Source: Rhizorhabdus phycosphaerae (GTDB taxonomy: Bacteria; Pseudomonadota; Alphaproteobacteria; Sphingomonadales; Sphingomonadaceae). Taken from it: DNA of 64,000 nucleotides. The notes under the pieces were generated by a model, which was not told the origin of the DNA, made no database searches, and was given only the letters and a program-made list of their open reading frames with translations. Position numbers and translations under genes: made by a program. This document shows, piece after piece, positions 17,701 through 26,863 of the stretch; positions within the stretch are counted from its first letter, which is position 1, and every line of letters starts with the position of its first letter. The DNA is taken from the NCBI RefSeq assembly GCF_011044255.1, contig NZ_CP049107.1, positions 2,505,501 through 2,569,500 of the forward strand. Direction: 5' to 3'.

Positions 17701-18236
17701 GCGCGGCAGCGCGGCGTGGCACGCTGCTGCACGCGCTGTTCGAACGGCTGCCGACGGTGGCGCCCGAACGGCGCATGGTCGCGGCGACGGGCTGGCTGAC
17801 CGGCTCGGCCGGAATCGAGGACGAACAGACGGCCCGGATGCTCGCGGAGGATGCCTGCCGCGTCATCGACGACCCCCGCTTCTCCACGCTGTTCGGTACG
17901 GATGCACTGGCCGAGGCGCCGGTTGCCGCGGTGGTGGACGGAATCGTGGTCGCGGGCACCGTCGACCGGCTTCTGATCGAGCCCGACCGGATTCTGGTCG
18001 TGGACTTCAAGACCGGCCGCCGGGTGCCCGAACGGGTCGAGGACGCGCCGATCCACCATGTCCGGCAGATGGCGGCCTATGCGGCGGCGCTTCGCACCAT
18101 CTTCCCGGACCGGGTGATCGAAGTCGGTCTGCTCTATACGGCAGGCCCGATCTTGCTGTCCGTGCCCGAGGCGCTGCTCGAGGCGCACAAGCCCGGCTTT
18201 AGGGCGGAGGAGCAAAACCACGCCCAAGGCCGTTGA
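14763..18236 (+). CDS. addA: AddA, UvrD-type helicase-nuclease subunit
   Basis: ATP-dependent 3'-5' helicase and nuclease of 1157 residues acting with AddB in recombinational repair. Superfamily 1 motifs are in order: Walker A SASAGTGKT (about 28-36), LTFTKAGAAEM, VDEAQDTNARQW (near 401), VMTVHGSKGLEAPI and LLYVALTRAREHL. The C-terminal PD-(D/E)XK nuclease has VVDFKTG near 1079. The start ATG 14763 overlaps the addB stop as ATGA, so the two subunits are translationally coupled. trxA follows after 57 bases. Confidence 0.97.
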   Translation: MSARLKPLDPLLDQQRLASEPSELIWLSASAGTGKTHVLTARVLRLLLSGAAPESILCLTFTKAGAAEMAERVHRRLARWAGLKDDHKLVQDLNRLGEDASPEAVRRARRLFARVLDAPGGGLRIQTIHAFCQTLLGAFPSEAGLIPGFRPLEGREEQALARRTLSELIDGAERGGDLGLLRDIQQLSLRIGEARAESYLVECARSPEAMEALGLRDAIEPRIRRMLGAPTGDVEDAVEAGCAALDLDCFHAIARANAAWGTATGLRDADIVAAFLAGSPKARAAMLDAVANVVLTKSGESRKIPAGLAKADAGYGDHCTRLAEQVGHLLGLRRRAALAAMIGAALRAGQAYAAAYVQAKRSAGVVDFDDLIRAAVDLLQTPGMGDWVRYKLDRSTDHILVDEAQDTNARQWSIVASLASEFFAGAGARGTARRTLFSVGDFKQAIFGFQGTDPVAFLAASIGFARQAEAGSEELPDGEKRLFHQLSLDQSFRSAPAVLELVDQVVADLGPDQLGLTEDTPRHRPWKTDLPGRVTLWKPLSVDGIASLEEDAGEEQWVDDATRAFATRLAAQIRRWLDEPLWLHGAGRPVRPEDILILVRRRAELASLIVARLHAEGVPVAGVDRLRLTAPLAVRDLLAAVRFAVQRQDDLSLAGLLVSPLFGWSQEDLYRVGFGRKGRPLIDAVRERGDAQTIAALDDILGRADFTTPYRFLEHLLSGPLQGRRKLLHRLGQEARDPIEELLGAALQFEGTATASLQRFLDWFDRGEVEITRDPSAPADAVRVMTVHGSKGLEAPIVILADATGNPDATPVGSLRWQMGGESAGVPIPRPRKDELVEEIAADAEALARRERQEHWRLLYVALTRAREHLVIGGALGPRARGVPPEASWYHAVHRAMDGLGCEPVADDLWGEARHFLGLSPPDRRASRSATQPRRERPRLARPEWLHRPAPVEARPPRPLAPSSLGIDDVPDPPPSEAMRAAARRGTLLHALFERLPTVAPERRMVAATGWLTGSAGIEDEQTARMLAEDACRVIDDPRFSTLFGTDALAEAPVAAVVDGIVVAGTVDRLLIEPDRILVVDFKTGRRVPERVEDAPIHHVRQMAAYAAALRTIFPDRVIEVGLLYTAGPILLSVPEALLEAHKPGFRAEEQNHAQGR

Positions 18237-18293
18237 GACTGTCGCGAGCGCAGCTTACATCTGCTGCCGAAGAGACAAGGAGTTTTCCCCCCG

Positions 18294-18614
18294 ATGCCTA
18301 CCAAAGCGATCAGCGATTCCTCGTTCCAGAGCGACGTGCTTCAGGCCGACAAGCCGGTGCTGGTCGACTTCTGGGCGGAGTGGTGCGGCCCGTGCAAGAT
18401 GATCGGCCCGGCCCTCGAGGAGATTGCGGACGAGCTGGCCGACAAGGTCACCATCGCCAAGATCAACATCGACGACAATCCCGACGCCCCCAGCCAGTAT
18501 GGTGTCCGTGGCATCCCGACGATGATTCTGTTCAAGAACGGCCAGCCGGCCGCGACCAAGGTCGGCGCCGCCCCGAAGAGCGCGCTCAAGGGCTGGCTCG
18601 AAGGCGAACTCTGA
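18294..18614 (+). CDS. trxA: Thioredoxin
   Basis: Small cytoplasmic disulfide reductase of 106 residues, the usual size. The active site is WCGPC (30-34), preceded by VLVDFWAE and followed by the cis-Pro loop RGIPTMILF. An AAGGAG lies 11 bases upstream of ATG 18294. It is the last gene of the plus-strand divL-to-trxA cluster and ends at a strong hairpin shared with the convergent IMPase gene. Confidence 0.97.
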   Translation: MPTKAISDSSFQSDVLQADKPVLVDFWAEWCGPCKMIGPALEEIADELADKVTIAKINIDDNPDAPSQYGVRGIPTMILFKNGQPAATKVGAAPKSALKGWLEGEL

Positions 18615-18627
18615 TCCCGGCCTGACC

Positions 18628-18651
18628 GGCGGCGGGCGCAAGCCCGTCGCC
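18628..18651. terminator. Hairpin between convergent trxA and IMPase genes
   Basis: GGCGGCGGGC and GCCCGTCGCC form a 10-bp stem (one G-U pair) closed by a GCAA tetraloop. It lies 14 bases after trxA and just before the IMPase stop. There is no T-run, so termination could be factor-dependent; symmetry would let it serve both directions. Confidence 0.5.
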
Positions 18652-18653
18652 GC

Positions 18654-19448
18654 TCAGTCGAACAGCACCGTCTTGGCGATATCCCACAGATCCGGCGTGC
18701 TCGCGGCGATCGCCCCCTTCCCCGCAACATCGAGCCGATAGTCCGCGCCATCGTTGCGCGCGATCCGGCCACCCGCTTCCTCCAGCATCAGCGCGCCCGC
18801 CGCATGGTCCCAGGGATGCGTGCGCTCATAGAGGGCGATGTCGTTCTGGCCGAGGATCAGCCGCGGATATTGCTCCCCCGCGCAGCGCGGAATGTCGACG
18901 ATCTCCAGCCGCCCCTCGGCCCGCCGACGCACCTCGGCCTGCCGCTCCTCGGGCATGAAATAGGTCGCGATCGCCGCTTTGGGCAAAGCCCCTTCCGAAC
19001 GGCGCGAAACCACCTTTTCGCCATCGATGTAGCAACCGCTACGCCGCGCCGCATGGCAGATCCGGCCGCTGACCGGATCGAGGATCCAGCCCGCCTCGCG
19101 CGCGCCGTCGACCGTTAGCCCTATCATGATCGCGAAGGGGCTACGGCCCTCGGTGAAATTGTTGGTGCCGTCGAGCGGATCTATGATCCAGGCGACGCCC
19201 TGTCCGATCCGGTCGACCACCCCGGGATCGAGCGCGGCGGCCTCCTCGCCGACGATGCGCGCCTCGGGCAGAAGCCGGGCCAGCGCCTCACCCAGAAAAG
19301 CCTCGGACTCGCGGTCGACGATCGTGACATAATCGCCGGGCGTCTTTTCCGAAAACTGGTCGGCCGTGAGACTGCGGAAACGCGGCATCATGATGTCGGA
19401 CGCGACCGTCCGCATCAGGTCGAGGACAGGCTGGTAGAGCGCGTGCAT
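18654..19448 (-). CDS. Inositol monophosphatase family protein
   Basis: Metal-dependent sugar/nucleotide phosphatase of 264 residues. The metal-site motifs are GEE (in IVGEEAAAL), WIIDPLDGTNNF and the C-terminal THPWDHAAGALMLEEAGG. The substrate cannot be read from sequence; inositol-1-phosphate, histidinol phosphate (HisN-type) or a 3'-phosphonucleotide are all possible. Its ATG overlaps the stop of the GST gene by one base (TGATG), making it the third gene of an argJ-GST-IMPase unit. Confidence 0.87.
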   Translation of the reverse strand: MHALYQPVLDLMRTVASDIMMPRFRSLTADQFSEKTPGDYVTIVDRESEAFLGEALARLLPEARIVGEEAAALDPGVVDRIGQGVAWIIDPLDGTNNFTEGRSPFAIMIGLTVDGAREAGWILDPVSGRICHAARRSGCYIDGEKVVSRRSEGALPKAAIATYFMPEERQAEVRRRAEGRLEIVDIPRCAGEQYPRLILGQNDIALYERTHPWDHAAGALMLEEAGGRIARNDGADYRLDVAGKGAIAASTPDLWDIAKTVLFD

Positions 19449-20059
19449 CAGGTCAGCGGGATCATGACGGTTTCGGCATAGCCCGGGCGGACCTTCAGCC
19501 GCTCATACCAAGCCGCGACATGCGGACGATCGGGCCGGTCGATCGGCAGGCTGAACCAGCTGTGCACATAGACCCCCATCGGAATGTCGCCGATGCCGAA
19601 TTCGTCGCCCGACAGCCAGGGCCGCCGCGCCAGCTCCGCATCGAGGATCGCCATGAGCTTTCCGGTCTCGACCGCAGAACGCTCGATCGCCGCCTGATCG
19701 CGTTCGGCCGGCGAGCGGCGGATCAGACTCAGGAAGGCATCGCGCTGCGCATCGGCAAAGCCGAACTGCCAGTCCATCCACCGGTCGCCCAGCGCGCGCG
19801 CCTGCGGGTCGGCCGGCCACAGCGCGGGGGCGTAGCGCGCGGCGAGATAGCGCAGGATCGCGTTCGACTCCCACAGGACGAAGCCATCATCCTCGATCGT
19901 CGGGATCAACCGGTTGGGGTTGAGCGCAAGATAGGCTTCGGTGAAGCCGAAGGCGCCGCCGATGTCGCGCCGTTCATGGTCGATGCCGGCCTCGATCGCG
20001 AGCCACGCCACCTTCTTCACATTGTGCGAGTTGAGCCGGCCCCAGAGGATCATCGCCAT
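19448..20059 (-). CDS. Glutathione S-transferase family protein
   Basis: Cytosolic GST-fold protein of 203 residues. The thioredoxin-like N half includes LWGRLNSHNVKKVAWLA with a Ser/Asn near the glutathione site, the cis-Pro region NPNRLIPTIEDDGFVLWESNAILRYLA, and an all-helical C half with WMDWQFGFADAQRDAF. The W-E-S-N-A-I motif is the typical glutathione gamma-glutamyl binding turn. Start ATG 20059 lies four bases after the argJ stop, so it is probably translationally coupled to argJ. The substrate is unknown. Confidence 0.88.
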   Translation of the reverse strand: MAMILWGRLNSHNVKKVAWLAIEAGIDHERRDIGGAFGFTEAYLALNPNRLIPTIEDDGFVLWESNAILRYLAARYAPALWPADPQARALGDRWMDWQFGFADAQRDAFLSLIRRSPAERDQAAIERSAVETGKLMAILDAELARRPWLSGDEFGIGDIPMGVYVHSWFSLPIDRPDRPHVAAWYERLKVRPGYAETVMIPLT

Positions 20060-20063
20060 GGTC

Positions 20064-21287
20064 TCAGCTCCGATAGTCGGCGTTGATCGAGATATAGCCA
20101 TGCGTCAGGTCGCAGGTCCACAGCGTCGCCCGCCCGTTGCCAAGGCCGATATCGACCCCGATCTCGATGTCCTGACCCTTGAGATGCGCCGCGACGGGCG
20201 CCTCGTCATAGCCCTCGACCGCGAGGCCGCCGGTCGCGACCTGGGTCGCGCCGAAGCGGATCGACAATTTGTCGCGCTCGGCCGGCTCGCCCGCCTTGCC
20301 GACCGCCATGACGACGCGGCCCCAATTGGCGTCCTCGCCCGCGATAGCGGTCTTCACCAGCGGCGAATTGGCGATCGACATGCCGATTCGGTGCGCGCTC
20401 TCGTCGTCGACCGCGCCCTCGACGCGAATCTCGATGAACTTCGACGCGCCTTCGCCATCGCGAACCACCTGCTGCGCCAGATCGAGGCAGATCTCTGCGA
20501 GCGCAGCTTCGAAAGCGTCGGCGCCGGCATCGTCCATCGAGGCCAGCGGCGCATTGCCCGCCTTGCCGGTCGCGAAGGCCAGCACGGTGTCGCTGGTAGA
20601 GGTGTCACCATCGACGGTGATGCAGGAGAAGCTGCGCCGATTGGCGCGGTCGAGCATCGCCTGGAGCAACGCCGGCTCGATCGCCGCGTCGGTGAAGACG
20701 AAGCCGAGCATCGTCGCCATGTCGGGGGCGATCATCCCCGAGCCCTTGATGATGCCGACCAGTTCGACCCGCGCACCGCCGACGATCGCCGACGCACGCG
20801 CGCCCTTGGCAAAGGTATCGGTCGTCATGATCGTTGCTGCGGCCTGTTCCCAGCCCGCCTCGGGCGCGCGCAGCACCGCGTCGATCCCGGCCTCGGCCTT
20901 GTCGATCGGCAACGGCACACCGATCACCCCGGTCGAGGCGACGAAGACGTCCGACGGCTGGCAGCCGAGCGCCCCGGCGACGCGCGCGGTGATCGCCTCG
21001 ACCGCGGCGCGACCGCGGTTGCCGGTGAAGGCGTTGGAGTTTCCGGCGTTGACGACGAGCGCGCGTGCGCGGCCGAGCGGAAGCGCGGCGCGGCACCATT
21101 CGACTTCGGGCGAAGGGCATTTGCTTTGCGTGGTCACGCCCGCCACGGCGGTGCCCTCGTCGAACAGCGCAAAGGTCAGGTCGGCGCGGTCCCATGCCTT
21201 ATATCCGGCGCGCGCCACGGCGACGCGGACGCCCGCGACGGGCGGCAGATCCGGGAAGGCGGCGGGGGCGAGCGGGGAACGGTCCAT
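20064..21287 (-). CDS. argJ: Bifunctional ornithine acetyltransferase/N-acetylglutamate synthase
   Basis: Transfers acetyl from N-acetylornithine to glutamate, and may also use acetyl-CoA, in the cyclic arginine pathway. The 407-residue precursor self-cleaves before the nucleophilic Thr in KGSGMIAPDMATMLGFVFTDA. Other hallmarks are VNAGNSNAFTGNRG, TTDTFAKGA and FSCITVDGDTSTSDT. The C terminus ADYRS is close to the usual family end. First gene of the minus-strand argJ-GST-IMPase unit, divergent from secA across 234 bases. Confidence 0.96.
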   Translation of the reverse strand: MDRSPLAPAAFPDLPPVAGVRVAVARAGYKAWDRADLTFALFDEGTAVAGVTTQSKCPSPEVEWCRAALPLGRARALVVNAGNSNAFTGNRGRAAVEAITARVAGALGCQPSDVFVASTGVIGVPLPIDKAEAGIDAVLRAPEAGWEQAAATIMTTDTFAKGARASAIVGGARVELVGIIKGSGMIAPDMATMLGFVFTDAAIEPALLQAMLDRANRRSFSCITVDGDTSTSDTVLAFATGKAGNAPLASMDDAGADAFEAALAEICLDLAQQVVRDGEGASKFIEIRVEGAVDDESAHRIGMSIANSPLVKTAIAGEDANWGRVVMAVGKAGEPAERDKLSIRFGATQVATGGLAVEGYDEAPVAAHLKGQDIEIGVDIGLGNGRATLWTCDLTHGYISINADYRS

Positions 21288-21521
21288 GGCGCAACTCCAT
21301 ATGGGTCGGGGGCGCTATAGGAGGCGCCGATGGCGTTTCAAATATCGCTCCGCGCAATTCTTCGCGCGCGACGTCGATTTATCGATTGCGGGCGGAACGA
21401 GTTTCGCCGAGCGCCGTTGGGCCTGCGAATTGACGTATCAGGGAACGGAACCTATCTGCACCCTGATCATTTGTGCGCCGGTCCCACGGCCGCGCGCATG
21501 TCCCTGTATCAAGGAATGCCC

Positions 21522-24254
21522 ATGCTCGGCGGCCTCGCCAAAGCCATCTTCGGGTCGTCGAACGACCGCTATGTGAAGTCGCTGCGCCCGATCGTCCAGC
21601 GCATCGCCTCGTTCGAACCGACTCTCCAGGCCATGAACGACGAGGAGCTGGCGGCGCAGACCGTCAAGTTCCGCCAGCGCCTCGACGCCGGCGAGACGCT
21701 CGATTCGCTGCTGCCCGAGGCGTTCGCCACGGTGCGCGAAGCGGCACGGCGCGTGCTCGGACAGCGGCATTATGACGTGCAGATGATCGGCGGCATCGTC
21801 CTCCATCGCGGCGAGATCGCCGAGATGCGGACCGGCGAGGGCAAGACGCTGGTCGCAACCCTCGCGACCTATCTCAACGCGCTGCCGGGCAAGGGCGTCC
21901 ACGTCGTCACGGTCAACGACTATCTCGCCAGCCGCGACGCCGGCTGGATGGGTCGGGTCTATCGCTTCCTGGGCCTGACGGTCGGCGTGATCGTTCCCAA
22001 TCTGAGCGATCCCGAGCGCCGCGACGCTTATGCGTGCGACATCACCTACGGCACGAACAACGAGTTCGGCTTCGACTATCTGCGCGACAACATGAAGTAC
22101 GACCGGGCGATGATGGTGCACCGGCCGTTCAACTATGCGGTCGTCGACGAAGTCGACTCGGTGCTGATCGACGAGGCGCGCACCCCGTTGATCATTTCGG
22201 GCCCGACCGAGGACAAGACCGAGCTCTACCTGGCGGTCGACGCGATCGTGAAGCAGGTCACCCCCGAGGATTACGAGTTCGACGAGAAGCAGCGTTCGGT
22301 CGTGCTGACCGAGGACGGCACCGAGCGGATCGAGCGGCTGCTGGAAACCGCCGGACTCCTCGAGGGCGGCAATCTCTACGCGTTCGAGAACACGCAGGTG
22401 GTGCATCACCTGAATCAGGCGCTGCGTGCCAACATCGCCTTCCGCGCGGACATCGACTATATCGTCAAGGACGGCGAAATCGTCATCATCGACGAGTTCA
22501 CCGGCCGCATGATGGACGGACGCCGCTGGTCCGACGGCCTGCACCAGGCGGTGGAGGCCAAGGAAGGCGTCGAGATCAAGCCCGAGAACCAGACGCTCGC
22601 CTCGATCACCTTCCAGAATTATTTCCGCATGTACCCCAAGCTGGGCGGCATGACGGGCACGGCGGCCACCGAGGCCCACGAATTCTACCAGATCTACAAG
22701 ATGAACGTCGTCACCATCCCGACCAACCTGCCGGTCAAGCGGATCGACCAGGACGACGAATTCTACAAGAACATGCAGGACAAGTTCGCCGCGATCACCA
22801 AGGCGATCCGCGAGGCGAAGGAACATGGGCAGCCCGTTCTCGTCGGCACCGTGTCGATCGAGAAGTCGGAGCTGCTGTCCGAGTTCCTGACCCGCGAAGG
22901 CGTGCCGCACAATGTGCTCAACGCGCGCTACCACGAGCAGGAAGCGCCCATCGTGGCACAGGCCGGCCGCTTCGGCGCCGTGACCATCGCCACCAACATG
23001 GCCGGACGCGGCACCGACATCCAGCTGGGCGGCAACCTCGAATTCCGCATGCGCGACGAGCATCCCGAGCTCGTCGAGGGCACACCCGAATATGACGCCG
23101 TCGCCGAGCGCATCCGTGGCGAGATCGTCGCCGAGAAGGAGCGTGTGCTGGCGGCGGGCGGTCTGTTCGTCCTGGGCACCGAACGGCATGAGAGCCGGCG
23201 CATCGACAACCAGTTGCGCGGGCGCTCAGGCCGCCAGGGCGATCCGGGCCTCAGCCGCTTCTACCTGTCGCTCGACGACGATCTTCTGCGCATCTTCGGT
23301 CCGCAGACGATGTTCGCGCGGATGATGAACAAGAATCTCGCCGATGGCGAGGCGATCGTCAGCCCGTGGATTTCGAAGGCGATCGAGACTGCGCAGAAGA
23401 AGGTCGAGGCGCGCAACTACGACATCCGCAAGCAGGTCGTCGAATATGACGACGTGATGAACGACCAGCGCAAGGTCATCTACGAACAGCGCGCGGACAT
23501 CATGGATGCCGAGACGGTCGACGACGTCGTGACCGACATGCGCGTCGAGACCGCCAATGCGATCGTCGGGGAATGCTGCCCGCCGAACAGCTATCCCGAG
23601 CAGTGGAATGTCGAAGCGCTCCGCGAGCGCATCGAAGCGACGCTGGGCATATCGCCGCCGATCGAGGAATGGGTGGCCCAGGACGGCATCGACCCCGAGA
23701 TCCTGCTCGAGAAGGTGCAGGCCGAGGCGGAAGCCGTGATCCTCGCCAAGAAGGAGGCGATCGGCGAGGAGCATTGGCACAGCCTGGAGAAGAATGTCCT
23801 TCTCCAGTCGCTCGACCATCACTGGAAGGAGCATCTGGCGACGCTCGACGCGCTGCGCCAGGTGATCCACCTGCGCGCCTATGCGCAGAAGACGCCCATC
23901 AACGAGTATAAGCAGGAAGCCTTCGCGCTGTTCGAGCGTATGCTCGTCGAGATCCGCGAAGAGGTCACCCGCATCCTGGCACTGGCGCGCTTCGAGATGG
24001 CGCCGCCCGAGCTGCCGCCGATGCCCGACTTCATCACCAGCCACATCGACCCGCTGACCGGCGAGGACGATACGCGCGATCGCGACGCGGGCACAGGAAA
24101 CGGCTTCGTCACCACGCGCCTGCCACAGGCGCTGTCGGCGCTGGCAGGGGACGACTTCCAGATCCCCGCCGACGTGGCCGCGACGCTCAGCCGCAACTCC
24201 CCCTGCCCATGCGGATCGGGGCTGAAGTACAAGCACTGCCACGGCGCGCTCTGA
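21522..24254 (+). CDS. secA: Preprotein translocase ATPase SecA
   Basis: Motor of the Sec pathway that drives unfolded preproteins through SecYEG. The 910-residue protein has DEAD-like motor motifs: [10 protein letters not shown] (Walker A, about 100-109), [34 protein letters not shown] and [18 protein letters not shown]. The C-terminal SecB/zinc-binding tail is [17 protein letters not shown] 21522 is chosen because AAGGA ends six bases upstream and [17 protein letters not shown] is the usual N terminus; in-frame upstream codons are non-conserved. Confidence 0.97.
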   Translation: MLGGLAKAIFGSSNDRYVKSLRPIVQRIASFEPTLQAMNDEELAAQTVKFRQRLDAGETLDSLLPEAFATVREAARRVLGQRHYDVQMIGGIVLHRGEIAEMRTGEGKTLVATLATYLNALPGKGVHVVTVNDYLASRDAGWMGRVYRFLGLTVGVIVPNLSDPERRDAYACDITYGTNNEFGFDYLRDNMKYDRAMMVHRPFNYAVVDEVDSVLIDEARTPLIISGPTEDKTELYLAVDAIVKQVTPEDYEFDEKQRSVVLTEDGTERIERLLETAGLLEGGNLYAFENTQVVHHLNQALRANIAFRADIDYIVKDGEIVIIDEFTGRMMDGRRWSDGLHQAVEAKEGVEIKPENQTLASITFQNYFRMYPKLGGMTGTAATEAHEFYQIYKMNVVTIPTNLPVKRIDQDDEFYKNMQDKFAAITKAIREAKEHGQPVLVGTVSIEKSELLSEFLTREGVPHNVLNARYHEQEAPIVAQAGRFGAVTIATNMAGRGTDIQLGGNLEFRMRDEHPELVEGTPEYDAVAERIRGEIVAEKERVLAAGGLFVLGTERHESRRIDNQLRGRSGRQGDPGLSRFYLSLDDDLLRIFGPQTMFARMMNKNLADGEAIVSPWISKAIETAQKKVEARNYDIRKQVVEYDDVMNDQRKVIYEQRADIMDAETVDDVVTDMRVETANAIVGECCPPNSYPEQWNVEALRERIEATLGISPPIEEWVAQDGIDPEILLEKVQAEAEAVILAKKEAIGEEHWHSLEKNVLLQSLDHHWKEHLATLDALRQVIHLRAYAQKTPINEYKQEAFALFERMLVEIREEVTRILALARFEMAPPELPPMPDFITSHIDPLTGEDDTRDRDAGTGNGFVTTRLPQALSALAGDDFQIPADVAATLSRNSPCPCGSGLKYKHCHGAL

Positions 24255-24403
24255 ACGGTATCTCCGACGCGGCCTTGAAAAAGCCCGTCGCGAATCCGAT
24301 GATCGTCCCGTCGCTGCGAGGGGACGGTTGAGGACCATGACCATGCCCCCTTTTCTTCGGCCTGCCGGCATCGGCCCGCGGCCCCGGCGGGGGTAATCGG
24401 CGA

Positions 24404-24775
24404 ATGCGCGATTCGGTAAAGCGCTGGTGCTGGTTCCTGCTGGGCTGGGTGATGGTCGCGCTCGGCTTCATCGGCGCGATGCTGCCGGTGATGCCGACGA
24501 CGATCTTCCTGATCCTCGCGGCAGCCTGCTTCAGCCATTCGAGCCCACGCTTCGAGCGCTGGCTGCTCGAACACCGCTGGTTCGGGGACCCCATCCGCCG
24601 CTGGCGCGAGAATCGCGCGATTCCGTTCAAGGCAAAGGTCGTCGCGATCGGCAGCATGGCCGGCGGCTTCGCGATCATGGTCCTGACGGTCGCCCCGCCG
24701 CTCTGGGCCGACCTGCTGGTGGCGCTCCTCCTCCTATCCTGCGCGCTTTTCGTCGCAACGCGGCCGAACGGCTGA
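24404..24775 (+). CDS. YbaN family (DUF454) inner membrane protein
   Basis: Small integral membrane protein of 123 residues, function unknown. The family pattern is visible: [20 protein letters not shown] then [26 protein letters not shown] and [13 protein letters not shown]. The hydrophobic stretches at about 8-45 and 76-118 suggest two to four membrane passes. It lies 149 bases after secA; whether it is cotranscribed is unclear, and I see no terminator with a T-run in the gap. Confidence 0.85.
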   Translation: MRDSVKRWCWFLLGWVMVALGFIGAMLPVMPTTIFLILAAACFSHSSPRFERWLLEHRWFGDPIRRWRENRAIPFKAKVVAIGSMAGGFAIMVLTVAPPLWADLLVALLLLSCALFVATRPNG

Positions 24776-24985
24776 GCCGTCTCAACACGCCATTTACGAA
24801 TTAACCAAAGTTTGCATTCACGCCTTTCCCTTATCGCTTTCGCCTATCTATGAAGGACCGGGGCAGATGGCCCCTGAGGAGCACGACCCATTCCGCCGGA
24901 GACCGTAGCAGAGGCCGTACATCTGCTGACCATCGCCGAATCGCTGGCGGGGGCGGGCCATTGGCGGTCGGACGCTTCGCGAAAC

Positions 24986-26827
24986 ATGTTCCTGTGGTCG
25001 CCGGAAATATACCGCATCCTCGGCTTCGCCCCAGAAACGCAGCCAACGGTCGAGCTGGTTCGCAGCCATTATCATCCTGACGACGCGCAGCGGGTCGCGC
25101 TTGCGATGCAGGAATCGATTCGCACCGGTGCCCTTGCTCCCTTCCGTTTTCGCTGGATACGGCCCGACGGCCGGACGATCCACGTCCAGGTCGCAGGGCA
25201 GGTCGATCGCGGTACCGAGATGATCGGGATCATGCGCGACGTCACCCAAGAGGTCGAGACCGAGCGCGCCCTGCTCGCCGCGCGCGACCAGGTGCGCGCG
25301 ACCGAGCGCAGCAAGGCCGAGATGCTCGAGCTGTTGCGGCGAGAGGTGCGCGCCCCCATCCAGTCGCTCCTGTCCTCGCTCGACGCCGTGCGCCGCAGCC
25401 CGTCCGAGGCGCAGCGCGCCTCCCAGCTCGCCGCCCTGGCACAAGCCGCAGACGGCGTGATGGCCGTCATCGACGAGATGCTCGACTTCACCCGCGTCGA
25501 CGCCGGGCGCGTGGTCATAGAAAGCATCAATTTCGACCTGCGGGCGCTGGTTCGGACCACGGCCGACCTGTTCAACGGAGCCGCTGCGGCGAAAGGCCTG
25601 ACGATCGAGGGCCATGGCCTCGAGGGTGAGCCGGTCGCGGTCCGGGGCGATCCGGCGCGGCTGCAGCAGATATTGTCGAACCTGCTCGGTAACGCGGTCA
25701 AATATACCGAGTCGGGCACGGTCTCTCTCGCGCTTTCGCCGACGCGATCGGACGGAGACACCGACTGGTGGATGATGATCGTCCGCGACAGCGGCAACGG
25801 AATCGACCAGGAGGTGCTCGGCCGGATCTTCGCACGGGGCGAACAGGTCGATGCTGCCCGGTTGCGCCTGCACGGTCGCAGCGGGCTGGGTCTGGCGATC
25901 AGCCAGCAGCTGGCCGAGGCCATGGGCGGCTCGATCGCGGCATCGAGCGAACCGGGCAAGGGAACGACCTTCTCGATAGAACTCCCGTTCCGGCGCAGCG
26001 ACGGCATCCTCCAGCTCTCCCCCGAGCATGAGACCGCTGGACCGATGCGCATCCTGCTGGCGGAGGACAATCCGATCAACCGCAGGCTGATGGCCGGTCT
26101 GCTGACGCGCGAGGGTCATGACGTGCTGGCGGTCGAGGATGGGCGCAAGGCCTTGTCGGCGATTGCCACGCAGCCCTTCGATCTGGTCCTGATGGATATG
26201 CAGATGCCCGAGCTCGACGGGCTCGAGGCCACCCGCGCCATTCGCGCGCTCGATCCGCCCTCGGCGAATGTGCCGATATTGGCGATCAGCGCCGATTCCG
26301 CCCCCGAACGCCGCCGGATCTATTTCGACGCGGGTATCGACAGCTTCCTGCCCAAGCCGATCGTCTCGGGCCAGTTGCTCGAGATGATCGGGACCATGCG
26401 CCGGGTCCGGCCCGCCGCCGGGGCATCCTGCGGGGACCGCTTCGACCGCGAGCGCCTCAATCTGCTGGTCGAGCGCGCGGGCTATGAGGATGCGGCGCTG
26501 CTGATGCGAACGCTGCTGGCGGACCTGAGCGATCGCCCCCGGCGAATCGCCGCCGCGATTCGCGCCCAGGCCTGGGAGATCGCCGCGTCCGAGGCGGATG
26601 CGTTGCGCACCATGCTCGACAGCTTCGGGAATTTCAGCCTGTCACGACTGCTGGTGGCGATCGGCCGCCAGTGCAGCAGGCACGAATGCCAGCCCGCCGT
26701 CGTCGCCGAGCTGTTCGACCAGGCAAAGGCGCTGGCCGTGCTGCTCGATCAGGAAATGGGATCGGCGCCGGCCGCGATCGCTCCGGCAGCCCGCGTGCTC
26801 GTGGAGCCGCAATCCAGCCTCGGCTGA
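24986..26827 (+). CDS. PAS hybrid histidine-kinase-like protein lacking the H-box His; 5' end uncertain
   Basis: PAS fold, HisKA-like helices, HATPase_c and receiver in one soluble protein. The H-box equivalent reads LLRREVRAPIQSLL, with Arg (codon 25340-25342) where His is expected. The ATPase is intact: NLLGNAVKYTESG, VRDSGNGIDQ, GRSGLGLAISQQLAEAMGG. The receiver has AEDN, LVLMDMQMPELDG with the phospho-Asp, and LPKPI. A C-terminal Hpt-like helix (EADALRTMLDSFGNFSL) appears to have Asp where Hpt His would be. ATG 24986 is the first conventional start but begins inside the PAS domain; the frame stays open to 24878 with PAS-like residues, so the true N terminus is upstream (see findings). Confidence 0.8.
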   Translation: MFLWSPEIYRILGFAPETQPTVELVRSHYHPDDAQRVALAMQESIRTGALAPFRFRWIRPDGRTIHVQVAGQVDRGTEMIGIMRDVTQEVETERALLAARDQVRATERSKAEMLELLRREVRAPIQSLLSSLDAVRRSPSEAQRASQLAALAQAADGVMAVIDEMLDFTRVDAGRVVIESINFDLRALVRTTADLFNGAAAAKGLTIEGHGLEGEPVAVRGDPARLQQILSNLLGNAVKYTESGTVSLALSPTRSDGDTDWWMMIVRDSGNGIDQEVLGRIFARGEQVDAARLRLHGRSGLGLAISQQLAEAMGGSIAASSEPGKGTTFSIELPFRRSDGILQLSPEHETAGPMRILLAEDNPINRRLMAGLLTREGHDVLAVEDGRKALSAIATQPFDLVLMDMQMPELDGLEATRAIRALDPPSANVPILAISADSAPERRRIYFDAGIDSFLPKPIVSGQLLEMIGTMRRVRPAAGASCGDRFDRERLNLLVERAGYEDAALLMRTLLADLSDRPRRIAAAIRAQAWEIAASEADALRTMLDSFGNFSLSRLLVAIGRQCSRHECQPAVVAELFDQAKALAVLLDQEMGSAPAAIAPAARVLVEPQSSLG

Positions 26828-26863
26828 GAAGGGGACGTCGGCCGATCCGGCGCTCGTTCCCCG

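Noticed and set aside
21330-21521. N-terminal extension of SecA from an ATG at 21330
   Set aside because: The 64 extra codons are not SecA-like, while the ATG at 21522 has AAGGA upstream and the conserved N terminus.
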